In this document: positions 33,809 to 43,117 of the stretch, one piece after another | Position numbering within the stretch: the stretch's first letter is position 1 | How the letters are laid out: the number at the start of each line of letters is the position of its first letter | DNA from: Polyangium fumosum | Lineage (GTDB): Bacteria > Myxococcota_A > Polyangia > Polyangiales > Polyangiaceae | Assembly (NCBI RefSeq): GCF_005144585.1 | Contig: NZ_SSMQ01000065.1 | Coordinates: forward strand, 1-64,000 | DNA: 64,000 nt | Reading direction: 5' to 3' | Translations under genes and position numbers: made by a program | The notes under the pieces: model-generated | The model's database searches: none | Seen by the model: the letters and a program-made list of their open reading frames with translations, nothing else | Told to the model about the DNA's origin: nothing

Positions 33809-34726
33809 ATGATACGGCGCCTGCGCCGCAACGGCCGGCTGCCCGCCTGGGTGTGCGCGGAGCCCGTCGATACCAGGGTCGCCAATCGGCAGGATCTTCT
33901 CGTCGAGCTCGCCATCAAGATCGAGGGCAAACCGATCGAGGAGGCAGTGGCGATGGCCAAGGACCTCGTCGAGAACCCGCCCAAGTACGGCCCCCGGACC
34001 ACGCCCAAGGCTGCACCTGCAGACCACGACGTTACGGATTCGGTTGCAGAGCCAGACGTGAAAGCGCCCACAGAGACGCTCGTGCCGGTCACGGTGGAGG
34101 ACTGGACCCTGTTCACGAGCGATGGCGGGGAGCACTGGCTGCGGGATCTCGACCTGGCAGAGAAGGCAGCCCTCGCAAACCCGCACGACATCCGTACGAC
34201 CATCCAGAAGGCGCTTGCTGATGGACTGGTGCGCGACGCCATGACCATTCTCGGTGGCGCCGAGAATGGTCCGCTGGTCCATGAAGTGAAGGTCCAGGTG
34301 GCCATCGGTTCTGGGGCCAAGCGCTGGGTGCCCGAGTACTACCTCAACGAGGAGGCTGCGCTGCTCCTCGTGACGCGTCTGCGTATGCCGAAGGCGATCG
34401 AGCTTACCAAAGCGATCGTGCGGGTTTTCCTGGCGGTGGTTCGAGGTGAGGTCCCTCAGAAGACGCACGCGCCTGTCGACGATGTCAGTGCGGAAGAGCA
34501 GCGGCTTCGCCTCCTGGCGCTCCGTCAGAAGAGTGCCATCGAGCTCTACGCAGCGATTCCCGTACCACAGAACCACTTCTGTGCCACGAAACCGTCAGCA
34601 CCCCATCGGACGGCTGGCAGGCGCCTCGTGTTCGACGACCAGCACTTCGCAGCGAAGCGTGCTCCACGGACCACGGAGTACTGGCTCAACGAGGAGCAGG
34701 CCCTCTTCGTCACGACCCAATTGTAG
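33809..34726 (+). CDS. Phage regulatory protein, Rha/antirepressor-like, probably truncated
   Basis: 305 aa from ATG 33809; the exact start is uncertain because no good ribosome binding site is visible and the frame is open further upstream. An N-terminal basic part (MIRRLRRNGRLPAWVCAEPV) is followed by a linker and a domain with VPEYYLNEEAALLLVTRL and ELTKAIVRVFLAVVRG, as in phage Rha/KilA-type regulators. Near the end, TTEYWLNEEQALFVTTQL repeats the start of that domain and then stops. The protein therefore looks like a truncated or recombined two-domain regulator. Confidence 0.6.
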   Translation: MIRRLRRNGRLPAWVCAEPVDTRVANRQDLLVELAIKIEGKPIEEAVAMAKDLVENPPKYGPRTTPKAAPADHDVTDSVAEPDVKAPTETLVPVTVEDWTLFTSDGGEHWLRDLDLAEKAALANPHDIRTTIQKALADGLVRDAMTILGGAENGPLVHEVKVQVAIGSGAKRWVPEYYLNEEAALLLVTRLRMPKAIELTKAIVRVFLAVVRGEVPQKTHAPVDDVSAEEQRLRLLALRQKSAIELYAAIPVPQNHFCATKPSAPHRTAGRRLVFDDQHFAAKRAPRTTEYWLNEEQALFVTTQL

Positions 34727-34858
34727 CCCCAGTTACTCATAAAGACTCCGGCACGTCCCCGATGCGCGCCTAGCATCGGTGAACCGGCCTCGCGTCCGGA
34801 CGAGGTGCGCGGAACAATCTCCGTTGCGGGCCGACTCGGTCACCGAACCCGGAGCTAT

Positions 34859-34881
34859 GAGAACGGAACAAGCCCGTTCTC
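34859..34881 (-). terminator. Hairpin after the sigma-like gene
   Basis: GAGAACGG and CCGTTCTC form an 8-bp stem around a 7-nt loop, 8 bases beyond the stop of the leftward gene at 34889. No T-run follows, so termination by this hairpin alone is uncertain. Confidence 0.35.
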
Positions 34882-34888
34882 TGCGGCA

Positions 34889-35602
34889 TCAAGCCGCTTG
34901 CCGCGCTCGCCGAGACGGCTTGTGCGACTGTTGAGACGCCACCGACTTCTTGGGCCTGCCCCTTATCACCTTCGCCCGGATGCCGCTCTCCGGCGCCGGC
35001 TCCTCGCTCGCCTTTGCGCGCTTGAGCTGCCTGTGATGGACAGCATCTGGCATGCCGGCATGCTCGGCCAGAAGCTCGCCGAGTACCTTGACCCTGCGGC
35101 AGACGGCAACCCTGTCCATGCCGAGCGCGGCGCCGACCTCGTCGAGGCCGTGTCCGGCGGCACGCAGCTCGATGAGCTGGCGGTCCCGCGGAGCCAGCGT
35201 CTCGAGCCATTCGTTCAGGCTGATGGCGCTGATGATCCGACCCGTCGGGTTCAGGCTGTGTGCCCGTGCCCTGCCGACATCCGCGTTCGACTCCTCGTTG
35301 TCGATCTGCGGGTTGTCCTCGAACTCCGCGACGTACTCGCCGAGGCCCAGGACCTCGACGCGGCGGCGGTTGTAGTTGCGCTGGTCGAAGACGTCCTTGA
35401 GCCTCTGCGTCCGATCGCCGGAGGCGAGATGGCGGCTCAGGTCGATGGCGCGTAGACGGCAGGCATGCACGAGCAGGGCGTCGTCGAGGATGTCGCCCGC
35501 CTCGGCGTGCCGCTTGTAGAGCCCCCAAGTAAAGCCGAAGGACCAGCGGAACATCAACGGCTCTCCCTCGGCTTCTACCCACATGCGCGTACCCGCGTGC
35601 AT
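34889..35602 (-). CDS. Sigma region 4-like helix-turn-helix protein divergent from the Tc operon
   Basis: 237 aa from ATG 35602 (ATG 35584 is an alternative). The central part (TGRIISAISLNEWLETLAPR, then DRQLIELRAAGHGLDEVGAA and MDRVAVCRRVKVLGELL) is a sigma-70 region 4/LuxR-type helix-turn-helix. The N-terminal half (RWSFGFTWGLYKRH, ARNYNRRRVEVLGLGEYV-like) has no clear region 2. The tail is basic (SGIRAKVIRGRPKKSVAS). It could be a phage-type sigma factor or activator. Its start is about 165 bp from the TcA start in the opposite direction, making it the most likely local regulator of the toxin operon. Confidence 0.65.
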   Translation of the reverse strand: MHAGTRMWVEAEGEPLMFRWSFGFTWGLYKRHAEAGDILDDALLVHACRLRAIDLSRHLASGDRTQRLKDVFDQRNYNRRRVEVLGLGEYVAEFEDNPQIDNEESNADVGRARAHSLNPTGRIISAISLNEWLETLAPRDRQLIELRAAGHGLDEVGAALGMDRVAVCRRVKVLGELLAEHAGMPDAVHHRQLKRAKASEEPAPESGIRAKVIRGRPKKSVASQQSHKPSRRARQAA

Positions 35603-35768
35603 CACGCGGCCCTCCGTGCACGTAGATGTCTTGAGCAGGGGCTTCGTCCACCTTCGACGGTTCTCGTACTGCTGGCGGAAGTGACATTTTCGGTCCGATG
35701 TGCTGCACGGAGTCGGAGCAGCCTGCGCCCGTCCGGCGTTATCATCGCCACCGGAACGGGAGGTCACG

Positions 35769-38700
35769 ATGCAGCAGGGGTACGGGGGCGACGAGTACAT
35801 CCTCACGGGGCGAGTCGTCGACATCCAGACCGGGCAAGGGCTGCCCGATGTGCGCGTAGAGGCGTGGGACAAGGGGCGGCTCTGCAACGACTTGGTCGCG
35901 TGCGCCGTCTCTGACGCGCTCGGCATCTTCCGCATTGTTCTTGAGAGCCGGCACCTGCGTGAGCTCTTCCTCGACCGTGTCCCGGTGCTGTTCTTCCGCG
36001 TCTTCGAGGGCGCCACCTGCATCGCCAGCACAGAGCGCTCGGTCCCCTGGCGGGTCGATCGCCCGGAGAGCGCGGTGCGAATCGAGATCAACCGCTCGAC
36101 GAGTACGCGCAGCTTCACCCCGGCACCCTTCCTCGTACGTGGTCGGGTAGTCACGGCCGCGGGGGCGCCACGCGCGGGCCTCGTCGTGCGCGCCTACAAC
36201 CGGAACCTCCGGGAGGAGCAGCTCCTCGGCGAGGCCACGACCAGCGATACTGGTAGCTACCGAATCGTCTACGCGGCCGACAAGCTCGCCCAGGACTTCG
36301 AGTACACCGGCACGCTGCTCGACGTGGCGCTCTTCGATCCCGGCCCCGGGCGCGGGCACCGGAAGTCGGCTGCTGATCTCGTCGTGCGCGTGTACGACGC
36401 GGAGCGCGCCGTCACGGCCGAGAAGAAGCTCTGCCACGCGCCGCCCACGGCGACCGTGAACCTGGTGATGGGCGGCGAGGTCTACCGCGGCCCCTCGGCC
36501 TACGAGCGCCTTGTTGTTCTTCTGGCCCCTGCCATCCGCGGCGCCTCTCTGACGGACCTCACCGAGGAGGACATTCGCCACCTCGCGTGCAGCCTGCGCC
36601 TCGATCTGGATGATCTCGACGCCCTCGTCACGGCTACGCAGCTCGCACGCGCCCTCGGGATTCACCCCGCGGCCCTCTACGGGTTGTTCCGCGAAGGACT
36701 CCCCCGCGAGCGCCGTGCCCTGCTCACGACGAGGCCATCCGAGCAGCGCCGGGCGCTTCTTCTCGCGCTCGAGCACAACCTGATCCCGGCGATGCTCCGG
36801 GATCAGGTCGACGCCATCCTCGCTGCGCTCCACAGGGCCGCCGTGCAGCTCGCCTTCGAGCCGGTGGAGACTGGGATCTCTCTGGGCGATCTCCTCGCCA
36901 TCGCGCTTCCCACCCGAGATGCGCGGGAAGCGCTGGTCTCGGCCTACCTCCAGTACGAAGGGCCGGTCGACGGCTTCTGGCAAGGACTTCGGGAACACCC
37001 GATGTTCAAAGAAGAAGGGCTCGTCGACCGCATGCAGCTCGCCCTGCAGCTCGCCACGCTCAGCCGCCAGCACCTGCCCCTTGTTCGTGCCCTCGACGAA
37101 TGGCGTCGCAGCGGGATGTGGTCGTCGCTCGCCGATCTCGCGAAGCTCGCCATCCCCGACTGGCTCGCCCTCCTCGAGAAGGGCATCGACGGCGCACCCA
37201 TCGGCGCCCCGCCTGACGTGCTGGGCGCCGACGACAAGGAGAAGAGCGCGAACTACGCGCTGCTCTTGACCGACACGCTGGCGAACACCCTCCCCACGGC
37301 CGCGCTCGCGGGGCAGCTCCAGGGCAAGGCTGATCAAGACCTCGCACTGTTCTTCTCGAAGAACCCGGACTTCGAGATCGGCAAGACCCAGGTGCGCTCC
37401 TACTTGCAGGAGAAGCCGGGCGCCCTCGACGGCCTATCCTCGCCGAAGACCGCGACGGCGAACCTCGAAGCCCTCGAGCGCCTCTTCAAGGTGACGCCCA
37501 GCCCCAGCGAGATGAACGTGCTCTTCTCCGCGGGCATCCACTCCGCGCAGGGCATCCAGAAGCTCGGCAAGCCGGCGTTCATCAAGTCGTACAGCCAGGT
37601 GCTCGGCGGCCAGTCCAAGGCCGAGACCCTCTTCCAGAAGGCCCAGCAGATCACGAGCGGCGCCCTCGCGCTCTTCGGGAAGTTCGCCTCCGTCGCTCGG
37701 CCGCCTGGGCTCTACGTCCTCCCCGCTCCGGACCTCGCAAGCACGGGTGACGCCGCCACGCTCATGGACATCTTCGGCCCGCAGAACCTCGCGTGCGAGC
37801 ACTGCGCGTCGATCTACGGCCCGGCTGCCTACCTCGTCGACGTCCTCGACTTCCTGGGCCGCTACTCGGCCACGCAGAAGAAGCCTGGCGACCCCAACAC
37901 GGCCCGTGATGTTCTTCTGTCCCGCCGCCCGGATATCGCACGCATCGAGCTCTCCTGCGCGAACACCCTGACCGAGGTGCCGTACGTGGATCTCGCCGAT
38001 GAGATCCTCGAGTTCCGCCTCGCCCACGCGGTTGACCCGTCGGTTCTCCTCGACGCGCACATCAAGACCGTGGGCACCGCGGAGGAACTCGCGCTCTCAC
38101 CCCAGCCCATCCATGGCAAGGCGCGCTTCACGGCCTACAAGGCGCTCGCGCAGGGGAAGTTCCCCCCGGCGCCGCCGTTCGACGTCTGGGCCGAGGAGAC
38201 GGACATCCTGCTCGCGCACTTCGGAACCTCGCGCGCCGAGCTTGTTGACGTCTTCTCCCAGGCCCCGGCCACGCCGGCGCCGCCGGCCCCCGGCCTGCTC
38301 GATGCGTTCTCGGCGCTGCTCAAGGAGACCAAGGCGGACGCGTCCGCGTTCTTCTCGGCCGTTGCCGAGCGCGCTGGGCTGCCCGCTGCGGACCTGGATG
38401 TCCTCGTCAACAAGCTCGGCCTGGTCTTCCCCGCGAGCTTCGAGAACGAGGCTGCGGTCGCCCGCCTCTGGAACGCGATCCAAGTCATGAAGGGACTCGG
38501 CGTGTCCGCGACGCGCGCCATCTCCTGGGCTACCACAACGGCTCCGATCGAGAGCGCCGACCCCGCGGTACTCACCGCCCCGGCTCTTGCCGATGATGTC
38601 CGCCTGGCCGTGAAGGCGAAGTACACCGAAGACGCCTGGCCTGATATCGGGCGGGCGCTCCGGGATGATCTGCGCGAACTACAACGAAAGGCGCTTGTCG

Positions 38701-41700
38701 CCCCCGCGCTCGCGCTGGGCAAGTACGACTCCACGAACGACCTCTTTGCCGAGCTGCTCGTCGACGTGGAGATGAGCCCGAAGCCGACGACGTCGCGCAT
38801 CCAGCAGGCGATCAGCTCGGTGCAGCTCTTCGTCCAGCGCTGCTTCATGGGTCTGGAGACCGCGGTCGCGTCCCTCGACGACGAGGCCGCCACGCAATGG
38901 GCCTGGATGAAGAACTACCGGGTCTGGGAGGCCAACCGAAAGATCTTCTTCCACCCGGAGAACTGGATCGAGCCCGAGCTGCGCGACGACAAGACGCCCT
39001 TCTTCAAGGAGCTCGAGAGCGAGCTACTCCAGGGGGACATCACCGACGCCCGTGCCGAGGGGGCATTCCGCAAGTACCTCCAGAAGCTTCACGATGTGGC
39101 TCACCTCGATATCGTCGGTGTGTGCGAGGAGGGTCAGAAGACCGGAAGCTCGTGGATCACCATCCTGCACGTCATCGGCCGGACGCATACCTCGCCGCAC
39201 GTGTACTACTATCGGCAGCGCGTCGACCAGTTGTGGTCGCCCTGGGAGAAGCTCGACCTCGATATCCAGAGCGAGCACGCTCTGCTCGCCGTCTACAATC
39301 GCCGGCTGTACTTGTTCTGGGCGCTGCTCGAGGAGGCGGAGGACACCGGGCAAGATGCGGCATCTGCGCCAAAGGGCGGCAAGCCCGCGGGTAACAAAAA
39401 CAAGTACGAGCTCGACGAGCACGGAAAACCCGAGAAGGACATCGACCCCGACATCGACGAGCCGCACAAGTCCCCAGGCCCCAAGGCGCCTGCCATCAAG
39501 AAGAAGCCCATGCGGCTCAAGATGGCCTGGAGCGAGTACCAGAATGGCCGTTGGTCCCCCAGGAAGACAGGCCCGGAAGAGCCTCTACGCCTCGATCTGC
39601 CCGAGGGCGACCCGGCTGCGCTGACGTTCTGGAGCACGTACAAGAACGGCCAGCTCGCCATCCTCTGCGCGGTAAAAGAGTTGGCCCCGCCGGATCGAGC
39701 GAGCCGGGTGTACGAGCTCGTGCTGGGCTGCGACGGACGCCTGACTGGTGGTTCAGCGTCGAATCCATGTCCCACGGGCGCGCCGTACGGCACGCACCTC
39801 GCGGGGATGGAGTTCATCAAGGACAAGAACACCGTGGGCCTCTGGCTGCGCGGCTTCGTGCTCACCGACAAGGACGTGAAGGTCCTCGGGGCGACGCCGA
39901 GCGCGTACCGGCTCGTCTGCGCGGAGCGCGGGCCGAGGCTCTGGACCATGCTCCACGGAGCATTCCCGCACCCGTCGTTCTTCTACAAGGACGACAGCAG
40001 GACCTTCCTCGTCAGGATCGAGCACCAAGCTCAAGCGCCCAAGCGCGCGGCAGCGGGAGAGGCGTCCCCCATGAAGCCGTGGGGACAAGTGCTGCCCGGA
40101 CTTCCGCCCGCCCAGGCCGAAGGGCCGTTCTACATCCCCAATATCTCGATCGAGCTCGACCCGCGCCAGGTCCGAATCGAGACGTTCTACCACCCGCACG
40201 CCTGCGGCATGCTCGAGGCCCTCGACGGCGACGGCCTCGACGGTCTCTACCGCTGGCCGGCGGACGGCTCGGCCATCCAGCTCCAGAGCGACGCCTACTT
40301 CCAGAAGACCTACAAGCCGGCGCTCTCCGTGGTGAAGAAGCCGTATCCGGTGGATGATATCGACTTCTCCCTGGCGGGTGCCTACAGCCAGTACAACTGG
40401 GAGGTCTTCTTCCACGCGCCATTCCTCATTGCCTGCATGCTGATGAAGAACCACAGGCACGAGGAGGCCCAGCGCTGGTTCCACCGCATCTTCGATCCCA
40501 CCCCGGGCACAGGCGGCCCGGAGCGGTTCTGGAAGGTGAAACCGCTCCGCGAGAAGGCCGACCCGAAGGCGCTCGCGGCCGAGCTCGCCGCGCTCGCGGC
40601 GGGAGATGAAGAAGCCCTCGGTGAGCTCGCGGCGCAGATCAAAGCCTGGCGCGAAGAGCCCTTCAACCCACATCTCATCGCACGCATGCGGCCGATCGCG
40701 TACCAGCGGGCCGTTGTGATGAAGTACATCGACAACTTGATCGCGTGGGGCGACTACTTGTTCTCCCAGGACACGCGCGAGGCGATCAACGAGGCGACGG
40801 GGCTCTACATCCTCGCGGCGGACATCCTCGGCCCGAAGCCCGAGCTGAACAAGCAGCCCGAGGCTGCTCCGAAGACATACGCAGAGCTTCTTGCCTCCGC
40901 CCCGCTCGCCGACCTCGAGAACCTCGTGCCCGAGCTCAACGGCGCCGGGGATGTTCCCCTCATCGACACGGCCCACTTCGCGATCCCGCCGAACGACAAG
41001 CTCCTCGGGTACTGGGATCTCGTCGCAGACCGGCTCTTCAACGTCAGGCACGGGCTCAACATCGAGGGCCAGGCACGGCCGCTCCCGCTCTTCGCGCCGC
41101 CGATCGATCCGGCGCTGCTGGTGAAGGCGGCGGCGATGGGCGTCAATTGGAAGGACGTCAGCGAGGTCGTGCCGATGCCCCACTACCGCTTCGGGGTTCT
41201 GCACGCCAAGGCGATGGAGTTCTGCGGCGGCGTGATCGCCCTGGGCGCGGCCCTGCTCTCCGCGCTTGAGAAGAAGGACGCGGAGAAGCTGACCCTGCTG
41301 CGGGCGACGCACGAGGCGGCGGTACTCACCGCTACCCGCGAGGTGAAGAAGCGGCAGATTGACGAGGCGAAGCAGACGCTCGCGGGCCTGAAGAAGACTC
41401 GTGAGGCCGCCGCGATCCGATACCAGCACTACAAGGGCCTGCCGTTCATGAACTCCTACGAGGAGCAGGCCATGGTGATGTCAGGCGCCGCCGCCATCAC
41501 CCAGGCCCTCGTCCAGGTCACGCACACCGAGTCAGCGGGGGCCTACCTTCTTCCCACGGCAATCACGGGCGGCGCCGGCATCGCCAGCCCCGCTGCATTG
41601 GTCGTGTACGGGGGCGAGAACGCGGCGAAGTCCGGTGAGTCGTTTGGCAATGCCCTCGGCGTGATGGCGTCGTTGATGCGCGACGGTGCAGCGATGAGCG

Positions 41701-43115
41701 CGACGATGGGCTACTACACACGCCGCGCCGAGGACTGGAAGCTCCAGGAGAAGGTCGCCGCCAAGGAGATCGAGCAGCTCGACAAGCAGATCTTGGCCGC
41801 CGAGATCAGGCTCGCGCTCGTGGAGAAGGACCTCGAGAACCACGACCTCATCGTGGAGAACGCCAAGGTCGTCGAGGCGACGCTGCGCGAGAAGTTCACG
41901 AACGAGGCGCTCTATTCCTGGACGGTGAACGAGGTCTCGACGGTGTACTTCGACGCCTACAAGCTCGCGCTGGGCATGGCGAGGCGGGCCGCGATGGCGT
42001 TCAAGCACGAGCTCGCGAAGGATCCGCCGGACGTCTCGCTCACGCACTGGGACAACACGAGAAACGGCCTGCTCGCTGGGGAGAAGCTGTTGCAAGAGCT
42101 CCGGCAGATGGAGGCTGCGTACCTCGACAAGAACAAGCGCGAGTACGAGCTCACGAAGCACATCTCCCTCGCGCAGCTCGCCCCGCAGAAGCTTCTCGAG
42201 CTGAAGCAGAAGGGCGTCTGCGAGTTCGATGTGCCCGAGCTCGAGTTCGACCTCGACTTCCCGGGGCACTACCTGCGCCGGATCAAGACCGTCAGCCTCT
42301 CCGTCCCCTGCGTGACGGATGCCTACGGCACGCTCAACGCCACGCTCACGCTGGTGAAGAGCCGGGTCCGGAAGAGCGCCGAGCTCACGGGGGGCTACGC
42401 CGAGAAGGTGAACGACGGCCGATTCACCACGCCGTACGTCGCCCCGATCTCGCTCGCCATCAGCGGCGCGCAGAACGACACGGGCGTCTTCGAGCTGTCT
42501 CTGCGCGACGAGCGGTACTTGCCCTTCGAGGGCGCTGGTGCCATCGGCACCTGGAAGCTCGAGCTCTCCGCCAACAACACCGATCTCGACGCATTGAGTG
42601 ACGTTGTTCTGCACGTCCGCTACACGGCGACCGACGGCGGAGACTCATTGAAAACCGAAGCGCAGAAGAACTCCGCGCTGCTCCTCTCGGGCCTGCGCTT
42701 GTTCTCGTTGAAGGACGAGTTCCCGACGGAGTGGCGCCACTTCCTCATGCCGGATGCCGGCGCAGCACAGACGCTGGTACTGCCGCTCGAGAAGAGCGTC
42801 TTCCCAAGGTGCCGCAATGGCGGCGCCCCGAAGATCAATGCCGTGCGGATGTTCGCTGCGTGGAAAGACCCCACGGCGTACTTCGCGGGCACGCCTCTCG
42901 CGGTGAACGTCACGCCGCCCTCGGCTGCCTCCGTGCAGACCACGCTCGTGAAGGGCCCCGGCGCGCTCGACAGCCTCGCCGTGAGCCCGACGCTGACGCC
43001 TGCCGCCGGAACATCCTGGGCTGCCGGTTCGTGGACACTCTCGGCTGCGGGCCCCGTGGGCGAGGGCCTCGACAACATCTGGGTCCTCTGCGACTTCTCG
43101 CGGCAGGGGGCCTGA
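35769..43115 (+). CDS. Tc toxin complex subunit TcA
   Basis: 2448 aa, the usual size for TcA pore subunits. ATG 35769 has GGGAGGTCACG upstream. Two transthyretin/carboxypeptidase-regulatory-like modules open the protein (YILTGRVVDIQTGQGLPDVR; FLVRGRVVTAAGAPRAGLVV). The alpha-helical shell follows, with the TcA signature ACEHC..YGPAAYLVDVLDF near residue 675. A neuraminidase-like region lies around 1125-1170 (HVYYYRQRVDQLWSPWEKL). Coiled-coil and hydrophobic helices of the pore lie around 1830-2000. The TcB-binding domain is near 2200-2280 (DTGVFELSLRDERYLPFEG). TcA pentamers bind target cells and inject the TcC enzyme through their channel. The next gene starts 2 bp after its stop. Confidence 0.92.
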   Translation: MQQGYGGDEYILTGRVVDIQTGQGLPDVRVEAWDKGRLCNDLVACAVSDALGIFRIVLESRHLRELFLDRVPVLFFRVFEGATCIASTERSVPWRVDRPESAVRIEINRSTSTRSFTPAPFLVRGRVVTAAGAPRAGLVVRAYNRNLREEQLLGEATTSDTGSYRIVYAADKLAQDFEYTGTLLDVALFDPGPGRGHRKSAADLVVRVYDAERAVTAEKKLCHAPPTATVNLVMGGEVYRGPSAYERLVVLLAPAIRGASLTDLTEEDIRHLACSLRLDLDDLDALVTATQLARALGIHPAALYGLFREGLPRERRALLTTRPSEQRRALLLALEHNLIPAMLRDQVDAILAALHRAAVQLAFEPVETGISLGDLLAIALPTRDAREALVSAYLQYEGPVDGFWQGLREHPMFKEEGLVDRMQLALQLATLSRQHLPLVRALDEWRRSGMWSSLADLAKLAIPDWLALLEKGIDGAPIGAPPDVLGADDKEKSANYALLLTDTLANTLPTAALAGQLQGKADQDLALFFSKNPDFEIGKTQVRSYLQEKPGALDGLSSPKTATANLEALERLFKVTPSPSEMNVLFSAGIHSAQGIQKLGKPAFIKSYSQVLGGQSKAETLFQKAQQITSGALALFGKFASVARPPGLYVLPAPDLASTGDAATLMDIFGPQNLACEHCASIYGPAAYLVDVLDFLGRYSATQKKPGDPNTARDVLLSRRPDIARIELSCANTLTEVPYVDLADEILEFRLAHAVDPSVLLDAHIKTVGTAEELALSPQPIHGKARFTAYKALAQGKFPPAPPFDVWAEETDILLAHFGTSRAELVDVFSQAPATPAPPAPGLLDAFSALLKETKADASAFFSAVAERAGLPAADLDVLVNKLGLVFPASFENEAAVARLWNAIQVMKGLGVSATRAISWATTTAPIESADPAVLTAPALADDVRLAVKAKYTEDAWPDIGRALRDDLRELQRKALVAPALALGKYDSTNDLFAELLVDVEMSPKPTTSRIQQAISSVQLFVQRCFMGLETAVASLDDEAATQWAWMKNYRVWEANRKIFFHPENWIEPELRDDKTPFFKELESELLQGDITDARAEGAFRKYLQKLHDVAHLDIVGVCEEGQKTGSSWITILHVIGRTHTSPHVYYYRQRVDQLWSPWEKLDLDIQSEHALLAVYNRRLYLFWALLEEAEDTGQDAASAPKGGKPAGNKNKYELDEHGKPEKDIDPDIDEPHKSPGPKAPAIKKKPMRLKMAWSEYQNGRWSPRKTGPEEPLRLDLPEGDPAALTFWSTYKNGQLAILCAVKELAPPDRASRVYELVLGCDGRLTGGSASNPCPTGAPYGTHLAGMEFIKDKNTVGLWLRGFVLTDKDVKVLGATPSAYRLVCAERGPRLWTMLHGAFPHPSFFYKDDSRTFLVRIEHQAQAPKRAAAGEASPMKPWGQVLPGLPPAQAEGPFYIPNISIELDPRQVRIETFYHPHACGMLEALDGDGLDGLYRWPADGSAIQLQSDAYFQKTYKPALSVVKKPYPVDDIDFSLAGAYSQYNWEVFFHAPFLIACMLMKNHRHEEAQRWFHRIFDPTPGTGGPERFWKVKPLREKADPKALAAELAALAAGDEEALGELAAQIKAWREEPFNPHLIARMRPIAYQRAVVMKYIDNLIAWGDYLFSQDTREAINEATGLYILAADILGPKPELNKQPEAAPKTYAELLASAPLADLENLVPELNGAGDVPLIDTAHFAIPPNDKLLGYWDLVADRLFNVRHGLNIEGQARPLPLFAPPIDPALLVKAAAMGVNWKDVSEVVPMPHYRFGVLHAKAMEFCGGVIALGAALLSALEKKDAEKLTLLRATHEAAVLTATREVKKRQIDEAKQTLAGLKKTREAAAIRYQHYKGLPFMNSYEEQAMVMSGAAAITQALVQVTHTESAGAYLLPTAITGGAGIASPAALVVYGGENAAKSGESFGNALGVMASLMRDGAAMSATMGYYTRRAEDWKLQEKVAAKEIEQLDKQILAAEIRLALVEKDLENHDLIVENAKVVEATLREKFTNEALYSWTVNEVSTVYFDAYKLALGMARRAAMAFKHELAKDPPDVSLTHWDNTRNGLLAGEKLLQELRQMEAAYLDKNKREYELTKHISLAQLAPQKLLELKQKGVCEFDVPELEFDLDFPGHYLRRIKTVSLSVPCVTDAYGTLNATLTLVKSRVRKSAELTGGYAEKVNDGRFTTPYVAPISLAISGAQNDTGVFELSLRDERYLPFEGAGAIGTWKLELSANNTDLDALSDVVLHVRYTATDGGDSLKTEAQKNSALLLSGLRLFSLKDEFPTEWRHFLMPDAGAAQTLVLPLEKSVFPRCRNGGAPKINAVRMFAAWKDPTAYFAGTPLAVNVTPPSAASVQTTLVKGPGALDSLAVSPTLTPAAGTSWAAGSWTLSAAGPVGEGLDNIWVLCDFSRQGA

Positions 43116-43117
43116 TC

